Part shown: positions 1 through 9,259 of the stretch, piece by piece
How positions within the stretch are numbered: position 1 is the first letter of the stretch
Layout of the letters: each line of letters opens with the position of its first letter
Assembly: GCF_003598715.1 (NCBI RefSeq)
Contig: NZ_QZFU01000013.1
Coordinates: forward strand, 180,692 to 244,691
Origin: Nocardia panacis
GTDB lineage: Bacteria > Actinomycetota > Actinomycetes > Mycobacteriales > Mycobacteriaceae
Direction: 5' to 3'
Length of the DNA: 64,000 bases
Notes under the pieces: model-generated
Seen by the model: the letters and a program-made list of their open reading frames with translations, nothing else
Database searches by the model: none
Told to the model about the DNA's origin: nothing
Position numbers and translations under genes: made by a program

Positions 1-1
1 C

Positions 2-1063
2 GAGCAGTACGACGTCGATGGGTATTGCACCGCGTGCGGTGAGTTGTGGTCCGCGCCGGACCGACATGCGGCGGCGGTCGACGCGGTCGCGGTGATCACC
101 GATCGCGGTCTCGTCCACGCCCGCAACGAGGATTCCGTCGCGGCCATCGTCATGGACGGGGTGACGATCGTCGTTGTCGCCGACGGTGTCTCGACCTCGG
201 AGGATCCTCGGGCGGCGTCGGGTGCGGCGACTCGTGCGGGCGCCGAGGCCACTCGCCTGGCCTTGGTCTCGGGCGCGGCGGATCCGGAGGCGGCGATGGC
301 CGGTCTGTCGGCGGCCGCCGAGGCCGTTCGCGTCGTCGCGGCGCAGGGTCAGGCTCCGTCGTGCACCTACGTCTCGGCCATCGTTCGCACCACCCCGTCG
401 GGCACCGAGGTCACCACCGCGAATGTCGGTGACAGCCGGGCCTATTGGCTGTGCGGCCCCACCGGGCACGCCGCCCCACCGCCGGACACCGAACTCGTCG
501 ACTCGACCCCATCGGATCCCGCGGACCGAGCCGCCCGTCCTACGCCGTGGAGTCGGGCGAAGTCGGGAGTCGGTAGTATTCCGGCCTCGAATCCTCCTGT
601 GCCACAGCCGACTTCAGGGTCCGTTTCGGAAGACGATATACCGGATGTGGTGGATTCCCGTCCCGCCCACCGCATTCCCCGCGACGGCGCATCACAGCGA
701 CTGACCCTGGACGATTCCTGGGCGCAGGCGCTGGTGACGGCGGGTGCGATGGACGAACGCGCCGCGATGAACGATCCGCGCGCGCATATGCTGCTGCGCT
801 GGTTGGGGGCCGATGCGGGGCCGCGGCCATGGGCCGCGGGGTGTGTTCGCACGGTCAGGGTGCGCGGCGCGGGCGTGCTGCTGGTGTGCAGCGACGGCCT
901 GTGGAACTACGCGCCGGAGGCGGAGGAGTTGGCGGCGCGGGTCGCGGGGGCCGCGCCGATGCGGGCCGCGCGCGATCTGGTCGATTTCGCGGTGGCGTGC
1001 GGCGGCGGCGACAACATCACGGTGGCGATCGTCGGTGTCGCACCTTCAGGAGGTATGTCATGA
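2..1063 (+). CDS. PP2C-family protein phosphatase (5' partial)
   Basis: The frame is open from base 2, so the true start lies left of the window. The first visible residues hold a Cys-x-x-Cys pair (YCTACG), probably half of a zinc ribbon. The PP2C metal-binding signatures follow in order: RNEDS, ADGVST, GDSRAYW, SDGLWNY and GGDNITV. A Pro/Ser/Asp-rich insert of about 70 residues splits the domain between GDSRAYW and the final third, where LTLDDSWA resumes. The stop overlaps the next start (ATGA). The role inferred from family is Mn/Mg-dependent Ser/Thr dephosphorylation. The VWA and FHA genes downstream point to a phospho-signalling unit whose kinase probably lies upstream. Confidence 0.9.
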   Translation, partial: EQYDVDGYCTACGELWSAPDRHAAAVDAVAVITDRGLVHARNEDSVAAIVMDGVTIVVVADGVSTSEDPRAASGAATRAGAEATRLALVSGAADPEAAMAGLSAAAEAVRVVAAQGQAPSCTYVSAIVRTTPSGTEVTTANVGDSRAYWLCGPTGHAAPPPDTELVDSTPSDPADRAARPTPWSRAKSGVGSIPASNPPVPQPTSGSVSEDDIPDVVDSRPAHRIPRDGASQRLTLDDSWAQALVTAGAMDERAAMNDPRAHMLLRWLGADAGPRPWAAGCVRTVRVRGAGVLLVCSDGLWNYAPEAEELAARVAGAAPMRAARDLVDFAVACGGGDNITVAIVGVAPSGGMS

Positions 1064-2346
1064 GTTCCGGAGCCGAACAAGGGTTTTCGGTCGCGATAGA
1101 TCAGAACGAGTATCTGGCCGAGGGACAGGGCACCGTGGACGCGGTGATCACCGTCGAGGCCGGAGCGGGCATCGAGGCGGTCGATGCACCGCAGCAGCGG
1201 TTGGAGATCCTGATCATCGACACCTCGGGGTCGATGGCGTCGTCCCGGAAGTTCGAGGGCGCGCGGCACGCGGTGCTGGCGGCTCTGGACGCGCTGCCCG
1301 ACGGTACGCATTTCGCGATCGTGGAGGGTACGGCGCTGGCCCGGCTGGTCTTCCCGACCGATGTGCCGTCGCTGCCCGCGAACCGCGATTCCCGGTCGGC
1401 GGCGCGCCGCAAACTCGACAGGCTGCGCCCGACCGGTGGCACGGCGATGGGCACCTGGCTGGGTCTGGCCCGGCAGTTGGCGCTCAAACATCCCGACGCG
1501 ATGGTGCACGCGATCCTGCTCACCGACGGCAAGAACGAGCACGAGGAACCCGCGGCGCTGGCCGCGGAGATCGAACTGTGCCGTGGACATTTCACCTGCG
1601 ACTGCCGGGGTGTCGGCACCGATTGGCGGGTGGAGGAGTTGCGGTCCATCGCCGCGGCCCTGCACGGCACCGTCGATATCGTGGCCGATCCGGCGCGGCT
1701 TGCGGCCGATTTCACCGCGATGACGCGGGGGTCGATGGCGAAATCGATCCCGGATCTGACGCTGCGGGTGTGGACGCCGGTGGGTGCCGAGGTGCGTTTC
1801 GTCAAACAGGTCGCCCCGACCATCGAGGATCTGACCGCCCGCCGGGTCGAGGCGGGTCCGCAGATCGGGGAGTACTCGCTGGGCGCGTGGGGCGCGGAGG
1901 ATCGCGACTATCACGTGCAGGTGCGGGTGGAGCCGGGCGCGCCGGGGCGGGAGAAGCTCGCCGCCAGGGTCCGGGTCGCGGCGGGCGATCAGGTGCTCGG
2001 CGAGGGCCTGGTGAAGGCGACGTGGACCACCGACACCGAACTGTCGACGCGGATCAGCCGCCGCGTCGCCCACTACACCGGTCAGGCGGAGTTGGCGCAG
2101 GCGGTGCAGGAAGGGTTGGCGGCCCGCAAGTCCGGCGATCTGGAGACCGCCACCGCGAAACTGCGGCGCGCGGTGGAATTGGCCGCCGAATCCGGCAACG
2201 AGGGCACCGCGAAACTGTTGCGCGGTGTGGTGGAGGTCGACGAGCGCCACGGCACGGTGCGGTTGCGCGCCAAGGTGCAGGCCGCCGACGAGATGGCGTT
2301 GGACGCCCGTTCGACCAAGACGGCGCGGGTGCGGAAGGGGGAGTGA
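1060..2346 (+). CDS. VWA-domain protein
   Basis: A von Willebrand factor A domain fills the N-terminal half. Its MIDAS metal site is visible: D-T-S-G-S in IIDTSGSM, a Thr in RPTGGTAMG and an Asp in LLTDGKNE. The rest is a beta-rich region and then a helical Ala/Glu-rich tail. I chose the ATG at 1060 because it overlaps the phosphatase stop (ATGA) and is preceded by an AGGAGG-like site (caggaggt). The product is 428 aa. It probably acts as a scaffold or ligand-binding partner in the same signalling unit; that role is inference from neighbours. Confidence 0.85.
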   Translation: MSSGAEQGFSVAIDQNEYLAEGQGTVDAVITVEAGAGIEAVDAPQQRLEILIIDTSGSMASSRKFEGARHAVLAALDALPDGTHFAIVEGTALARLVFPTDVPSLPANRDSRSAARRKLDRLRPTGGTAMGTWLGLARQLALKHPDAMVHAILLTDGKNEHEEPAALAAEIELCRGHFTCDCRGVGTDWRVEELRSIAAALHGTVDIVADPARLAADFTAMTRGSMAKSIPDLTLRVWTPVGAEVRFVKQVAPTIEDLTARRVEAGPQIGEYSLGAWGAEDRDYHVQVRVEPGAPGREKLAARVRVAAGDQVLGEGLVKATWTTDTELSTRISRRVAHYTGQAELAQAVQEGLAARKSGDLETATAKLRRAVELAAESGNEGTAKLLRGVVEVDERHGTVRLRAKVQAADEMALDARSTKTARVRKGE

Positions 2347-3140
2347 TGATCTGTCCCGACGGTCACGATTCGTTGGCGACCGACTACTGCGATGTGTGCG
2401 GGGCGCCGTTGGCGGTGGTGGCCGCGCCGACGGTGGCCGCGGCGATCCTCGCGTGTCCGGCGTGCGGTTCGCCCGCGTCCGGTCGATTCTGCGAGGTGTG
2501 CGGATTCGATTCGGCGCTGCCCGCGCCCGAATCCTCGACGCCGCGAGGAGAGCTTGCCGAGCTGTCCTCGGTTGCGCGGGAGTCGCTTTCGCCGCCGACG
2601 GGAACCGGGCAGGGCGGCGCGGAATCGTCCGCGGCACAGTCGAGGGTCGATCCGAGTTCCCTCGCGTCGCGGGAGCCGATCGAACCTTCCGAAACTGTTG
2701 TGGCACAGCCGAGTCCGGTGCAGCACTGGGTGGCCACGATCTTCGCCGACCGCGAATTCTACGACCGCGTCCTGGCCCGCAAGGGTCCCGATGCCGATCG
2801 GGTGGAGTTCCCGACCTTCTACCCGCAGCGCCGGATAACCCTGGGCGAGGGGCAGGCCCTGATCGGGAAACGCAGTGTGTCACAAGGATTGACGCCGGAG
2901 ATCGATCTGGGGATCCCGCCCGCCGACGCGGGGGTGTCGCGGGCGCACGCGACACTGCTGGTCACTGGCGAGCGGTTGACGGTGACGGATCTGGGGTCGA
3001 CCAACGGGACCAGCCTCAATGGCAGCGAGGAGTTGATCCCGGCGCGGACGGCGGTGCCGCTGAGCGACGGCGACCGGATTCACCTGGGCGGGTGGACCAC
3101 GATCGTGGTCTCGCGCGATTCGGCTGCCCCGCTTCTATAG
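2346..3140 (+). CDS. Zinc-ribbon/FHA-domain protein
   Basis: The gene starts inside the VWA stop (TGATG). The N-terminus has two zinc-ribbon-like Cys sets (CPDGH, CDVCG, then CPACG, CEVCG). A low-complexity Ser/Glu/Pro linker of about 80 residues follows. The C-terminal FHA domain carries the phosphothreonine-binding signature (ALIGKR, SRAHA, TDLGSTNGT). The product is 264 aa. FHA domains bind phospho-Thr, so this protein probably reads the output of a Ser/Thr kinase that the adjacent PP2C enzyme reverses. The phosphatase also begins with a Cys pair. Confidence 0.88.
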   Translation: MICPDGHDSLATDYCDVCGAPLAVVAAPTVAAAILACPACGSPASGRFCEVCGFDSALPAPESSTPRGELAELSSVARESLSPPTGTGQGGAESSAAQSRVDPSSLASREPIEPSETVVAQPSPVQHWVATIFADREFYDRVLARKGPDADRVEFPTFYPQRRITLGEGQALIGKRSVSQGLTPEIDLGIPPADAGVSRAHATLLVTGERLTVTDLGSTNGTSLNGSEELIPARTAVPLSDGDRIHLGGWTTIVVSRDSAAPLL

Positions 3141-3168
3141 ACACCGTTGTTCCTCTATGGTCGTCGGC

Positions 3169-4023
3169 ATGACGAAGTTCGGCGGCAAATGCTGTGTCAT
3201 CACCGGCGCGGCCAGTGGATTGGGCCGCAGCACCGCACTGGCGGCGGCGGCCATGGGGGCCTCGGTGGTGCTCACCGATATCGCCGAGGCGGGTCTGCAC
3301 GAGACCGCGCGGCTGGTGCGGGACGCGGGCGGCGCCGTGCGGTTGGCGCGGGTGGCCGATGTCGGTGATCACGCGTCGGTGGTGGAGTTGGCCGCCGAGA
3401 CCCACGCCGAGGTCGGCAGCGTGGACATGGTGGTCAATGTGGCCGGTATCGCCACCTGGGGGACGGTGGATCGCCTCACCCACGAGCAGTGGCGACGCAC
3501 CATCGATATCGATCTGATGGGTCCGATCCACATGATCGAGGAGTTCGTGCCGCCGATGATCGAGGCCGGTCGCGGCGGGCACCTGGTCAATGTGTCCTCG
3601 GCCGCAGGACTTTTCGGCCTGCCGTGGCACGCGCCCTACAGCGCGGGCAAGTTCGGTTTGCGAGGAGTGTCGGAGGTGCTGCGCTTCGATCTGCGCCGCC
3701 ACCGGATCGGGGTGAGCCTGGTCGTGCCCGGCGCGATGGCCACACCGATGGTCGACAGCGTCGATATCGCGGGCATGGACCGCTCGGCCGCGGCCCTGCG
3801 CCGCGGCATGGCACTGTTCCAGAAGCACGCCGTGACCCCCGACGCCGCGGCCCGCTCCCTCGTGCGCGGCGTGGAACGCGACCGCTACCTGGTCTACACC
3901 TCCCCGGACATCCGCATCGGCCATCTGGCGCAACGCTATATCCCCCCGGCCTACACCGCCGCGATGCACGCACTGAACTGGGCCATGACCCGCTACATCG
4001 AAAAGCCCGCAGCCCAAAAGTAA
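3169..4023 (+). CDS. Short-chain dehydrogenase/reductase
   Basis: Classical SDR fold of 284 aa. The N-terminus has the nucleotide-binding motif TGAASGLGRS, then NVAG, the catalytic Ser in NVSSAAG, and Tyr/Lys in YSAGK. The C-terminal part (EVLRFDLRRHRIGVSLVVPG) is typical of actinobacterial SDRs acting on hydrophobic alcohols or ketones; the substrate cannot be told. An ATG four codons upstream (3157) is the alternative start; I prefer 3169 because the family usually begins with MTKFGGK-like residues. Confidence 0.88.
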   Translation: MTKFGGKCCVITGAASGLGRSTALAAAAMGASVVLTDIAEAGLHETARLVRDAGGAVRLARVADVGDHASVVELAAETHAEVGSVDMVVNVAGIATWGTVDRLTHEQWRRTIDIDLMGPIHMIEEFVPPMIEAGRGGHLVNVSSAAGLFGLPWHAPYSAGKFGLRGVSEVLRFDLRRHRIGVSLVVPGAMATPMVDSVDIAGMDRSAAALRRGMALFQKHAVTPDAAARSLVRGVERDRYLVYTSPDIRIGHLAQRYIPPAYTAAMHALNWAMTRYIEKPAAQK

Positions 4024-4026
4024 TTC

Positions 4027-4056
4027 GCCCCGCGATCGGTGCGCCCGTCGCGGGGC
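4027..4056 (+). terminator. Hairpin after the SDR gene
   Basis: A perfect 9-bp stem (GCCCCGCGA pairing with TCGCGGGGC) with a 12-base loop begins 4 bases after the SDR stop. There is no T run, so it is an intrinsic-terminator candidate of the GC-rich actinobacterial kind. Confidence 0.5.
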
Positions 4057-4083
4057 CGCCGATCGCCCAAGCGGGGGGGGATC

Positions 4084-4272
4084 ATGGGTGGCAGCGGGAC
4101 GCAGGTGGAAGAACCCGCTGCGTCTGCCCGCGAGATGTACGACGAACGCGGCCGCGGGGCAAGAGTCGCTACCGCCGTCGCTCAGATCGCCGAGACCTTC
4201 GCGGTGTCGCGCAAGTCCGTCTACCGCAACCCTCGACCGGTCAGTGTTCGGAAGTCGTTGGTGCGGAACTGA
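4084..4272 (+). pseudogene. Helix-turn-helix fragment resembling a resolvase C-terminus
   Basis: A 62-codon frame encodes a helix-turn-helix like those ending serine recombinases (VAQIAETFAVSRKSVYRN; compare DLGELFGVSRPTIYRTL of the resolvase at 4.7 kb). No catalytic domain precedes it. It is most likely the DNA-binding tail left from a recombinase, just outside the left end of the Tn3 element. It could also be a tiny stand-alone DNA-binding protein. Confidence 0.45.
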
Positions 4273-4296
4273 TCTCACTCTCCCGGCGGCGTGTTG

Positions 4297-4389
4297 TCAG
4301 CTTCGGCGGAGTTGTTCCTCGGCGCGGTCGAGCAGTTCGCGGACATGGTTGTAGGCGGCGAGGTAGTCCGCGGTGGTGGGGTGGCGCCA
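4297..4389 (-). pseudogene. C-terminal fragment of an unknown gene
   Basis: Thirty codons on the minus strand read as a natural helical C-terminus (ADYLAAYNHVRELLDRAEEQ...) and end in TGA. An in-frame TAA precedes them, and the left transposon end lies 15 bases upstream. No family was recognised. It looks like the 3' scrap of a gene destroyed at this junction. Confidence 0.3.
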
Positions 4390-4404
4390 TTACCGCGGTT
4401 GTCG

Positions 4405-4442
4405 GCCCAGGAATCCTGAAGCTGTCATGAGCCGCAAAGTAG
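4405..4442 (+). repeat. Left 38-bp terminal inverted repeat
   Basis: Begins GCCCAGGAATCC and ends CCGCAAAGTAG. It is identical over all 38 bases to the reverse complement of 9260-9297. Confidence 0.92.
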
Positions 4443-4546
4443 ATCCGGTGCGCGGATCACGGGCGTATGTGGGGGTGGGAGCCGAATACAGGGGAAAGGG
4501 GGCTGCGGCGGGGGGACACCGATGCTGGTAATTGGACCTGAGCGAG

Positions 4547-4667
4547 GTGTCCGTTAGGGGAACCCTCAACGGACACTCCACCGGACGTTAGCCGCAGGCC
4601 GCCACAAGGGCGAACGCTGTCTCATATAGGCCGCACGGATAGATTCTCGATGAAGGGAGGCTATCCG
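4547..4667. other. Putative res site of the Tn3 resolvase
   Basis: Two dyads lie between the left end and the resolvase start. At 4547-4576 GTGTCCGTT pairs with AACGGACAC. At 4636-4667 CGGATAG pairs with CTATCCG. Half-sites share the core CCGTTA, which also recurs at the intervening ACGTTAGCC. This is the multi-subsite arrangement expected of a Tn3 resolution site. It probably also lets the resolvase repress its own gene. Confidence 0.6.
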
Positions 4668-4681
4668 TTACGCTTCCGGTC

Positions 4682-5290
4682 ATGTCCGGCACGTTGATCG
4701 GCTATGCCCGATGCTCCACCGATGCCCAGGATCTCACCGCCCAACGCGACCGGTTGAGTGAGCTCGGTGTCGTCGAGGAACGCATCTATCTCGACCGCGG
4801 CCTGACCGGCACCAAGCGGCAGCGCCCCGGGTTGGATCAGGCGCTCGCGGCGGTCCGCGCCGGTGACACTCTCGTCGTGCCCAAACTCGACCGGCTCGCC
4901 CGCTCGGTGCCGGATGCGCGGGCGATCGGGGACGACCTGGCCGGTCGCGGGATCAAGCTGTCGCTCGGCGGGCAGGTGTACGACCCGCACGACCCGATGG
5001 GCAAGATGTTCTTCAACATCCTGGCCACCTTCGCCGAGTTCGAAGTCGACCTGCTGCGCATGCGCACCCGCGAGGGCATGGCCGTCGCGCGCGCCAAAGG
5101 CCGCCTCCGCGGCCGTCAACCCAAGCTCTCGGCCAAGCAGCGCACCGAGCTACGGCGTATGCACGCCAACGGCGAGTACACCATCGCCGACCTCGGCGAA
5201 CTGTTCGGCGTCTCCCGGCCCACCATCTACCGCACCCTCCAACGCGACAACACCCACGCAGCCCGCGATGACACCGCCATGAACGGATAG
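4682..5290 (+). CDS. tnpR: Serine resolvase TnpR
   Basis: A 202-aa resolvase/invertase. The catalytic serine is Ser12 in GYARCSTDAQD. The active-site arginines are in the KLDRLARS segment (Arg71, Arg74). A long E-helix region (FFNILATFAEFEVDLL) and a C-terminal helix-turn-helix (ADLGELFGVSRPTIYRTL) follow. It resolves Tn3 cointegrates at the res site just upstream. The frame is intact. The next gene starts 5 bases after its stop, so the toxin-like gene is probably cotranscribed with it. Confidence 0.93.
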   Translation: MSGTLIGYARCSTDAQDLTAQRDRLSELGVVEERIYLDRGLTGTKRQRPGLDQALAAVRAGDTLVVPKLDRLARSVPDARAIGDDLAGRGIKLSLGGQVYDPHDPMGKMFFNILATFAEFEVDLLRMRTREGMAVARAKGRLRGRQPKLSAKQRTELRRMHANGEYTIADLGELFGVSRPTIYRTLQRDNTHAARDDTAMNG

Positions 5291-5295
5291 CAGCG

Positions 5296-6159
5296 GTGCG
5301 GATCAGCAGGGCCATTGCCGATCTACTTCGGGAGCGGATAGTCCCGACGTTCCTTCGGGCGGGCAAGGCAGCCGAACACTATGCCGGGGTCATGCGTGAG
5401 ATCGGTGAGGGGGCAAAAACGGCTGCGCGGACGGCGGGAAACGCCGACCTGATGGGTGCGGGGCAGGTTCTCGCAAGTAAAGCCGCGCCCGTTTCAGGCT
5501 TCAATCCGGTTCACGGCTTCGGAAACAGCACTCGCACACGCCTGTCCGCCATATACGGCGACCGGCTCAGAATCAGCGGGGTTGGGCCCGCTGCAGAACA
5601 GCACCTACGTGACTTGGAACTTCTACCGGACAGCTTCCATAACAAACTCCTCGGATACTTCGCCAGTCACCCCGAAGGCGGCATCGATATTATCGACGGC
5701 ACCGTCACCGACATCCTGACCGACCTTCGCGGAGTAACACCACGCGGCTGGCCCCCGGGAAGTACCTGGGACGACGTACCAGGACTGCACGATCCGTCAA
5801 CGCACCGAGTGATCATCGGCGTCGGACCTCACGGTAACGTTTCCCTGGCCGTGCATGAGACTGGTCATGCCTTCGACGACGCCATCGGCAACGCGTCCGA
5901 GTCGGTAGAGTTCAGGCAACTGTACGACAAGATGGATATAACGAAGCCTTACTATGCTCAGCCGGGTAACGCCGGACGGCAAGAAACCTTCGCTGAGAGT
6001 CTTGCCGTCTGGGCACTCAACCGCCACATGCCACCCGATTACCGAGCTAATTCCTTCGCCGATAAATTCGGCATACGCACAAATAAACAGGCTCGGGGAG
6101 CCTTACTCGACAGCTACTTCTCGAACCTACAACACCGTCTCGAGCCACACCCGCTCTAA
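5296..6159 (+). CDS. Zincin-like metalloprotease toxin (lethal-factor type)
   Basis: A 287-aa protein starting at GTG, 5 bases after the resolvase stop. The C-terminal half carries a zinc-protease signature, HETGH (His187, Glu188, His191). A likely third ligand is Glu234 in ETFAES. This spacing resembles the anthrax-lethal-factor-like (ATLF) peptidase domains of polymorphic toxins. The first 65 residues are helical and Ala-rich, with no signal peptide or export tag I recognise. The gene is visibly richer in A/T than its surroundings, which suggests recent acquisition as transposon cargo. The target is unknown. Confidence 0.72.
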   Translation: MRISRAIADLLRERIVPTFLRAGKAAEHYAGVMREIGEGAKTAARTAGNADLMGAGQVLASKAAPVSGFNPVHGFGNSTRTRLSAIYGDRLRISGVGPAAEQHLRDLELLPDSFHNKLLGYFASHPEGGIDIIDGTVTDILTDLRGVTPRGWPPGSTWDDVPGLHDPSTHRVIIGVGPHGNVSLAVHETGHAFDDAIGNASESVEFRQLYDKMDITKPYYAQPGNAGRQETFAESLAVWALNRHMPPDYRANSFADKFGIRTNKQARGALLDSYFSNLQHRLEPHPL

Positions 6160-6173
6160 AAGGAACGATTCAC

Positions 6174-6335
6174 ATGAACGCAACACGCAACTCCGATGGA
6201 ACCCTGACGGTGCCGATGCGCGCCGAAACCAACGGAATAATCGGTGACGCTCTCGTCACGATCGGTCCAGACCATCCCGACTACGAGGCATGGGACACCT
6301 GGCTGCGCAAGCAAGCGGAAAACAACAATGCCTAA
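6174..6335 (+). CDS. Small protein after the toxin gene, possible immunity protein
   Basis: A 53-aa protein with a good ribosome site (AAAAGGAA, 8 bases before ATG), 14 bases after the toxin stop. It is acidic toward the C-terminus (GPDHPDYEAWDTWLRKQ) and has no membrane segment. I recognise no family. Position, size and the same unusual base composition make it a candidate immunity or antitoxin partner of the zincin gene. It could also be an unrelated cargo gene. Confidence 0.6.
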   Translation: MNATRNSDGTLTVPMRAETNGIIGDALVTIGPDHPDYEAWDTWLRKQAENNNA

Positions 6336-6787
6336 TCTCGATTTCCAGCAAGGCCCCGGTTCCGTTTTGAACATCTCAGGCACGCACCGCAACGGACCTG
6401 GCCCTCACACCTCCGTGCATACCCTGACGCGACGCCACGCTAAACGCCACTGGCCGTTCGATCGCTCGTTACCGACCAGCGTTCAACGACCGATCAGCTC
6501 GTCCTCATCCAACTCCTCGGGAGTTCCAGACGGTGAACCAAGGGGTCCAGGCCACCGACACTGACCGTCACCTGGCCTGGGCAGATCTCGAGGTCACCAA
6601 CCCGCGAGTGCTCGATGCCCCTCGCCGCAGCGAGAGAGCCGAACACGTAGCCGAATCTCCGGATCGGTTACGACTGCCGCCCGGCGCTCGCCAGGATGCG
6701 ATCCGGGATCGAACCGATCCGTGTCGAGCAGTACACGGCAGGCAGACCGGCCGCGACTGAGACTACCCGCAACGCTGAAACCCGCTA
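6336..6787. other. Interior of transposon without a clear gene
   Basis: A plus-strand frame from ATG 6328 (overlapping the previous stop) runs to 6564. It starts plausibly (MPNLDFQQGPGSVLN) but turns into Ser/Arg-rich low-quality sequence, so it is probably decayed. No other convincing frame is seen up to the end of the transposase pseudogene. Confidence 0.4.
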
Positions 6788-9218
6788 CTACGCGGCCCGC
6801 CTGGCTAGGTCGAGGCGACGGTTCATGTCCAGCAGGAACCGCCCGTAGGGGTTGATGTTGGACCAGAACAGCGCCGACAGGGCGCGGCGCTCGTTGTCTC
6901 CCATGAGATTACAGAACTCCGGGTCTTGCAGCACCCGTTGCAGCAGCAGGGTGTTTATGTGGACCAGCGACGATTGCAGCAGGTGCAATGCCGCAGCAAC
7001 CCCTCGATCATCGACGCCACCTCCGACGATGAACACGACTTCAGCTGCGAATAGATGCAGACCCGGTTGCGCTCGACGTGCCAGTAGATCATCACCCCGG
7101 CCCCGCCGTAGCGCTGGTGATACTCGGTCATGAAGTTCGACTCCCACGACCCGAACTTCTTCGAATCACTCGCGCACGCCGTCCCCCGACCCCACCACTG
7201 CGAATCCCGGTCGGCGAACGTCGCGTTGACCAGCTTGACGATTGCCCGACGCATGTTGTCGCGGGTCACGAAGTGCCGCCGCACATGCCGCAACATGGCT
7301 TCGGTCTCCTCGTGCTCGCCGGTATTCACGATCGCCTTGATGCCCATGTTGGTGCCCAACGCGAACAGCACCAGCAGCAACCGCCGCCGCAGCGTGTCGC
7401 GGTCCATCGACTCACGCGAGGCCACCGACACGAACTCCATGGAGAAGTCGGTCAGGAAGTCGGCTTCCTTCAACACGTCGAGCAGGTCGATTGTGCCCCA
7501 GCGGCGGGCTACCTCGTCCTTGATCGCGGTCAGGTTCTCCGGCTCGATGAGTTTGTCCAGCTTCGGCACCGAGATCCACGGCTCGCCACGGCGCTTGGTG
7601 ATCCGCACCCCGCCGGTACTCCCCTCGATCAGGCCCCTGTCCAACCCTTCCAGCCCGGCGGTCATCCGTGCGCGCAGATCGGTGATGAACTCGGTCGCAT
7701 CCAGCGGCTGACGCAGCGCGGCGTAATGGACCTCGATGGACCTCGCGGGCCTGCTCGAAATCACCCGGCAGGTCGTCTTCGGGGTTGCGCCACCGGTTGC
7801 CGCCCTCGACGTAGATTTCGCGCCGGCGCAGCGCGTCACGCAACGCGACCAGCACACAGCTCGTACGGGATGCGCTCGACCCGGTCGCGGTCGTCGACCA
7901 CGGCTTCACGCCAGGCTTTCGGTACCACACCGTCCAACGGCACCAGGGCGTGCTGGTCGTAGAAGCGGACCTTGCCATCGATCGTGGCATAGCGCGCCAA
8001 CAGTTCCATCGCCACCATCACCGGCCGGTAGGCGGTGTTGTTGCACCGCAAGTCCAGCGCGGCCAGCAGCGGCGGCAGCATCCGCCGGTAGTGATTGGAG
8101 TACGAACTGCGCAGCACCGCGCGGACCCGCTCCTGGAATACCTGCTCATTGGCCTTGGCTTCTTTGACCAGCTCCCGCAGCGTCTTCTCCCCGACCACCG
8201 GGAACAGTGCCTTGCGCACGATGTCGTCGGGGTGCTCCACGGCAGCCTCGGCCAGCTTGAACAGGATTCCCTCCTTCCCCCGGACCCGCCGCAGATCCTC
8301 GGTCAGCTCGCGCTCCACCCGCCGATCTGCCCGGGTATTGATCCGCAACACCAGACTGATCAGCAGATCCACCAGGGCGTCGGTGATCTCCGCCGACCGC
8401 ATCCAGCACAGCACCGCCAGCAGCGTCAGCCGCACCGGCTCCGGGGCGTCGCGCAGGTCTGACGGGAACATCCGCGCCGCGCGTGCCCGCCAGGCGTCGA
8501 CAAGTTTTTCGCTGGCATCGGCGAACAGCTCCACCGGCAGCTTCAGCGAACGGACCGCGGTCAGCTTCTCGATCTCCCGCAGCAGCGTCTCCAGGCTGAC
8601 CTTGCCGGGGTCGGACTTCAACTCCGCCAACAGATTCCGGCCACTCGCCAACGGAGTAGCGGTCTCGGCGACCAGGTCGTTGAGAGCCTGGACCGACGCT
8701 AGACTCAGACGCGACATCGTGCGGGCGCAGAATCGCTGATCGAACGTCGATCGCGCCGAACCCACCAGGCGATCGATCCGGCCGGGTGTCGGCGGCTCCA
8801 ACTTCTCGGCCCGACACCGCACCAGCACAGCCTCGCGCAGCCGGTCCTCACGCAACTCGACTGGGCACATCTCCTCAGCCAACCAGCCGATCAGCTGGTC
8901 CTCGTCGCTGACAGCGAATTCCCGGAACCCGAAAGCAGCACGAACCTGGGCACGGTGATAGTCGATCGTCCGGCCCGACCACCGATACGAGGCGAACAGC
9001 GCCGGATCGACCTTCACCTGCTCGGCGACGTAACTCACCACCGCAGCCGGCACCTCCGCCGCCGTACGAGGGAACCTCGCCTCGATCTCGAAGAACTTCA
9101 GCAATACAGCGAACCCGAGCCTGGTCGCCCCCGACTTGTTGCCCACCAACCGCCAGTCGTTCTTACCGATCAGCGTCCATGACCCGATCAGATCCTCCGG
9201 CGACCACTCCAACTGCAC
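6788..9218 (-). pseudogene. tnpA: Tn3-family transposase TnpA, frameshifted and deleted
   Basis: The first 455 or so residues (9218 to about 7860) are intact. They include the N-terminal DNA-binding part (RFPRTAAEVPAAVVSYVAEQ, SYRWSGRT). The frame then breaks near 7860. The next piece ([21 protein letters not shown]) ends at a 10-bp tandem duplication (7726-7745) that shifts it again. The third piece runs to [16 protein letters not shown] near 7000 and jumps straight to [15 protein letters not shown]. Roughly 170-180 residues of the usual catalytic region are missing there. The C-terminus (FWSNINPYGRFLLDMNRRLDLA) is normal. It cannot be an active transposase. Confidence 0.9.
7726..7745. repeat. 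10-bp tandem duplication breaking tnpA
   Basis: ATGGACCTCG occurs twice in a row. On the minus strand the extra ten bases move the reading frame between EQAREVH and [15 protein letters not shown], which join smoothly if one copy is removed. Confidence 0.85.
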
Positions 9219-9259
9219 GAAACGAAACCGTAAGGCGGATCAACAGTAACCCGCGCGTC

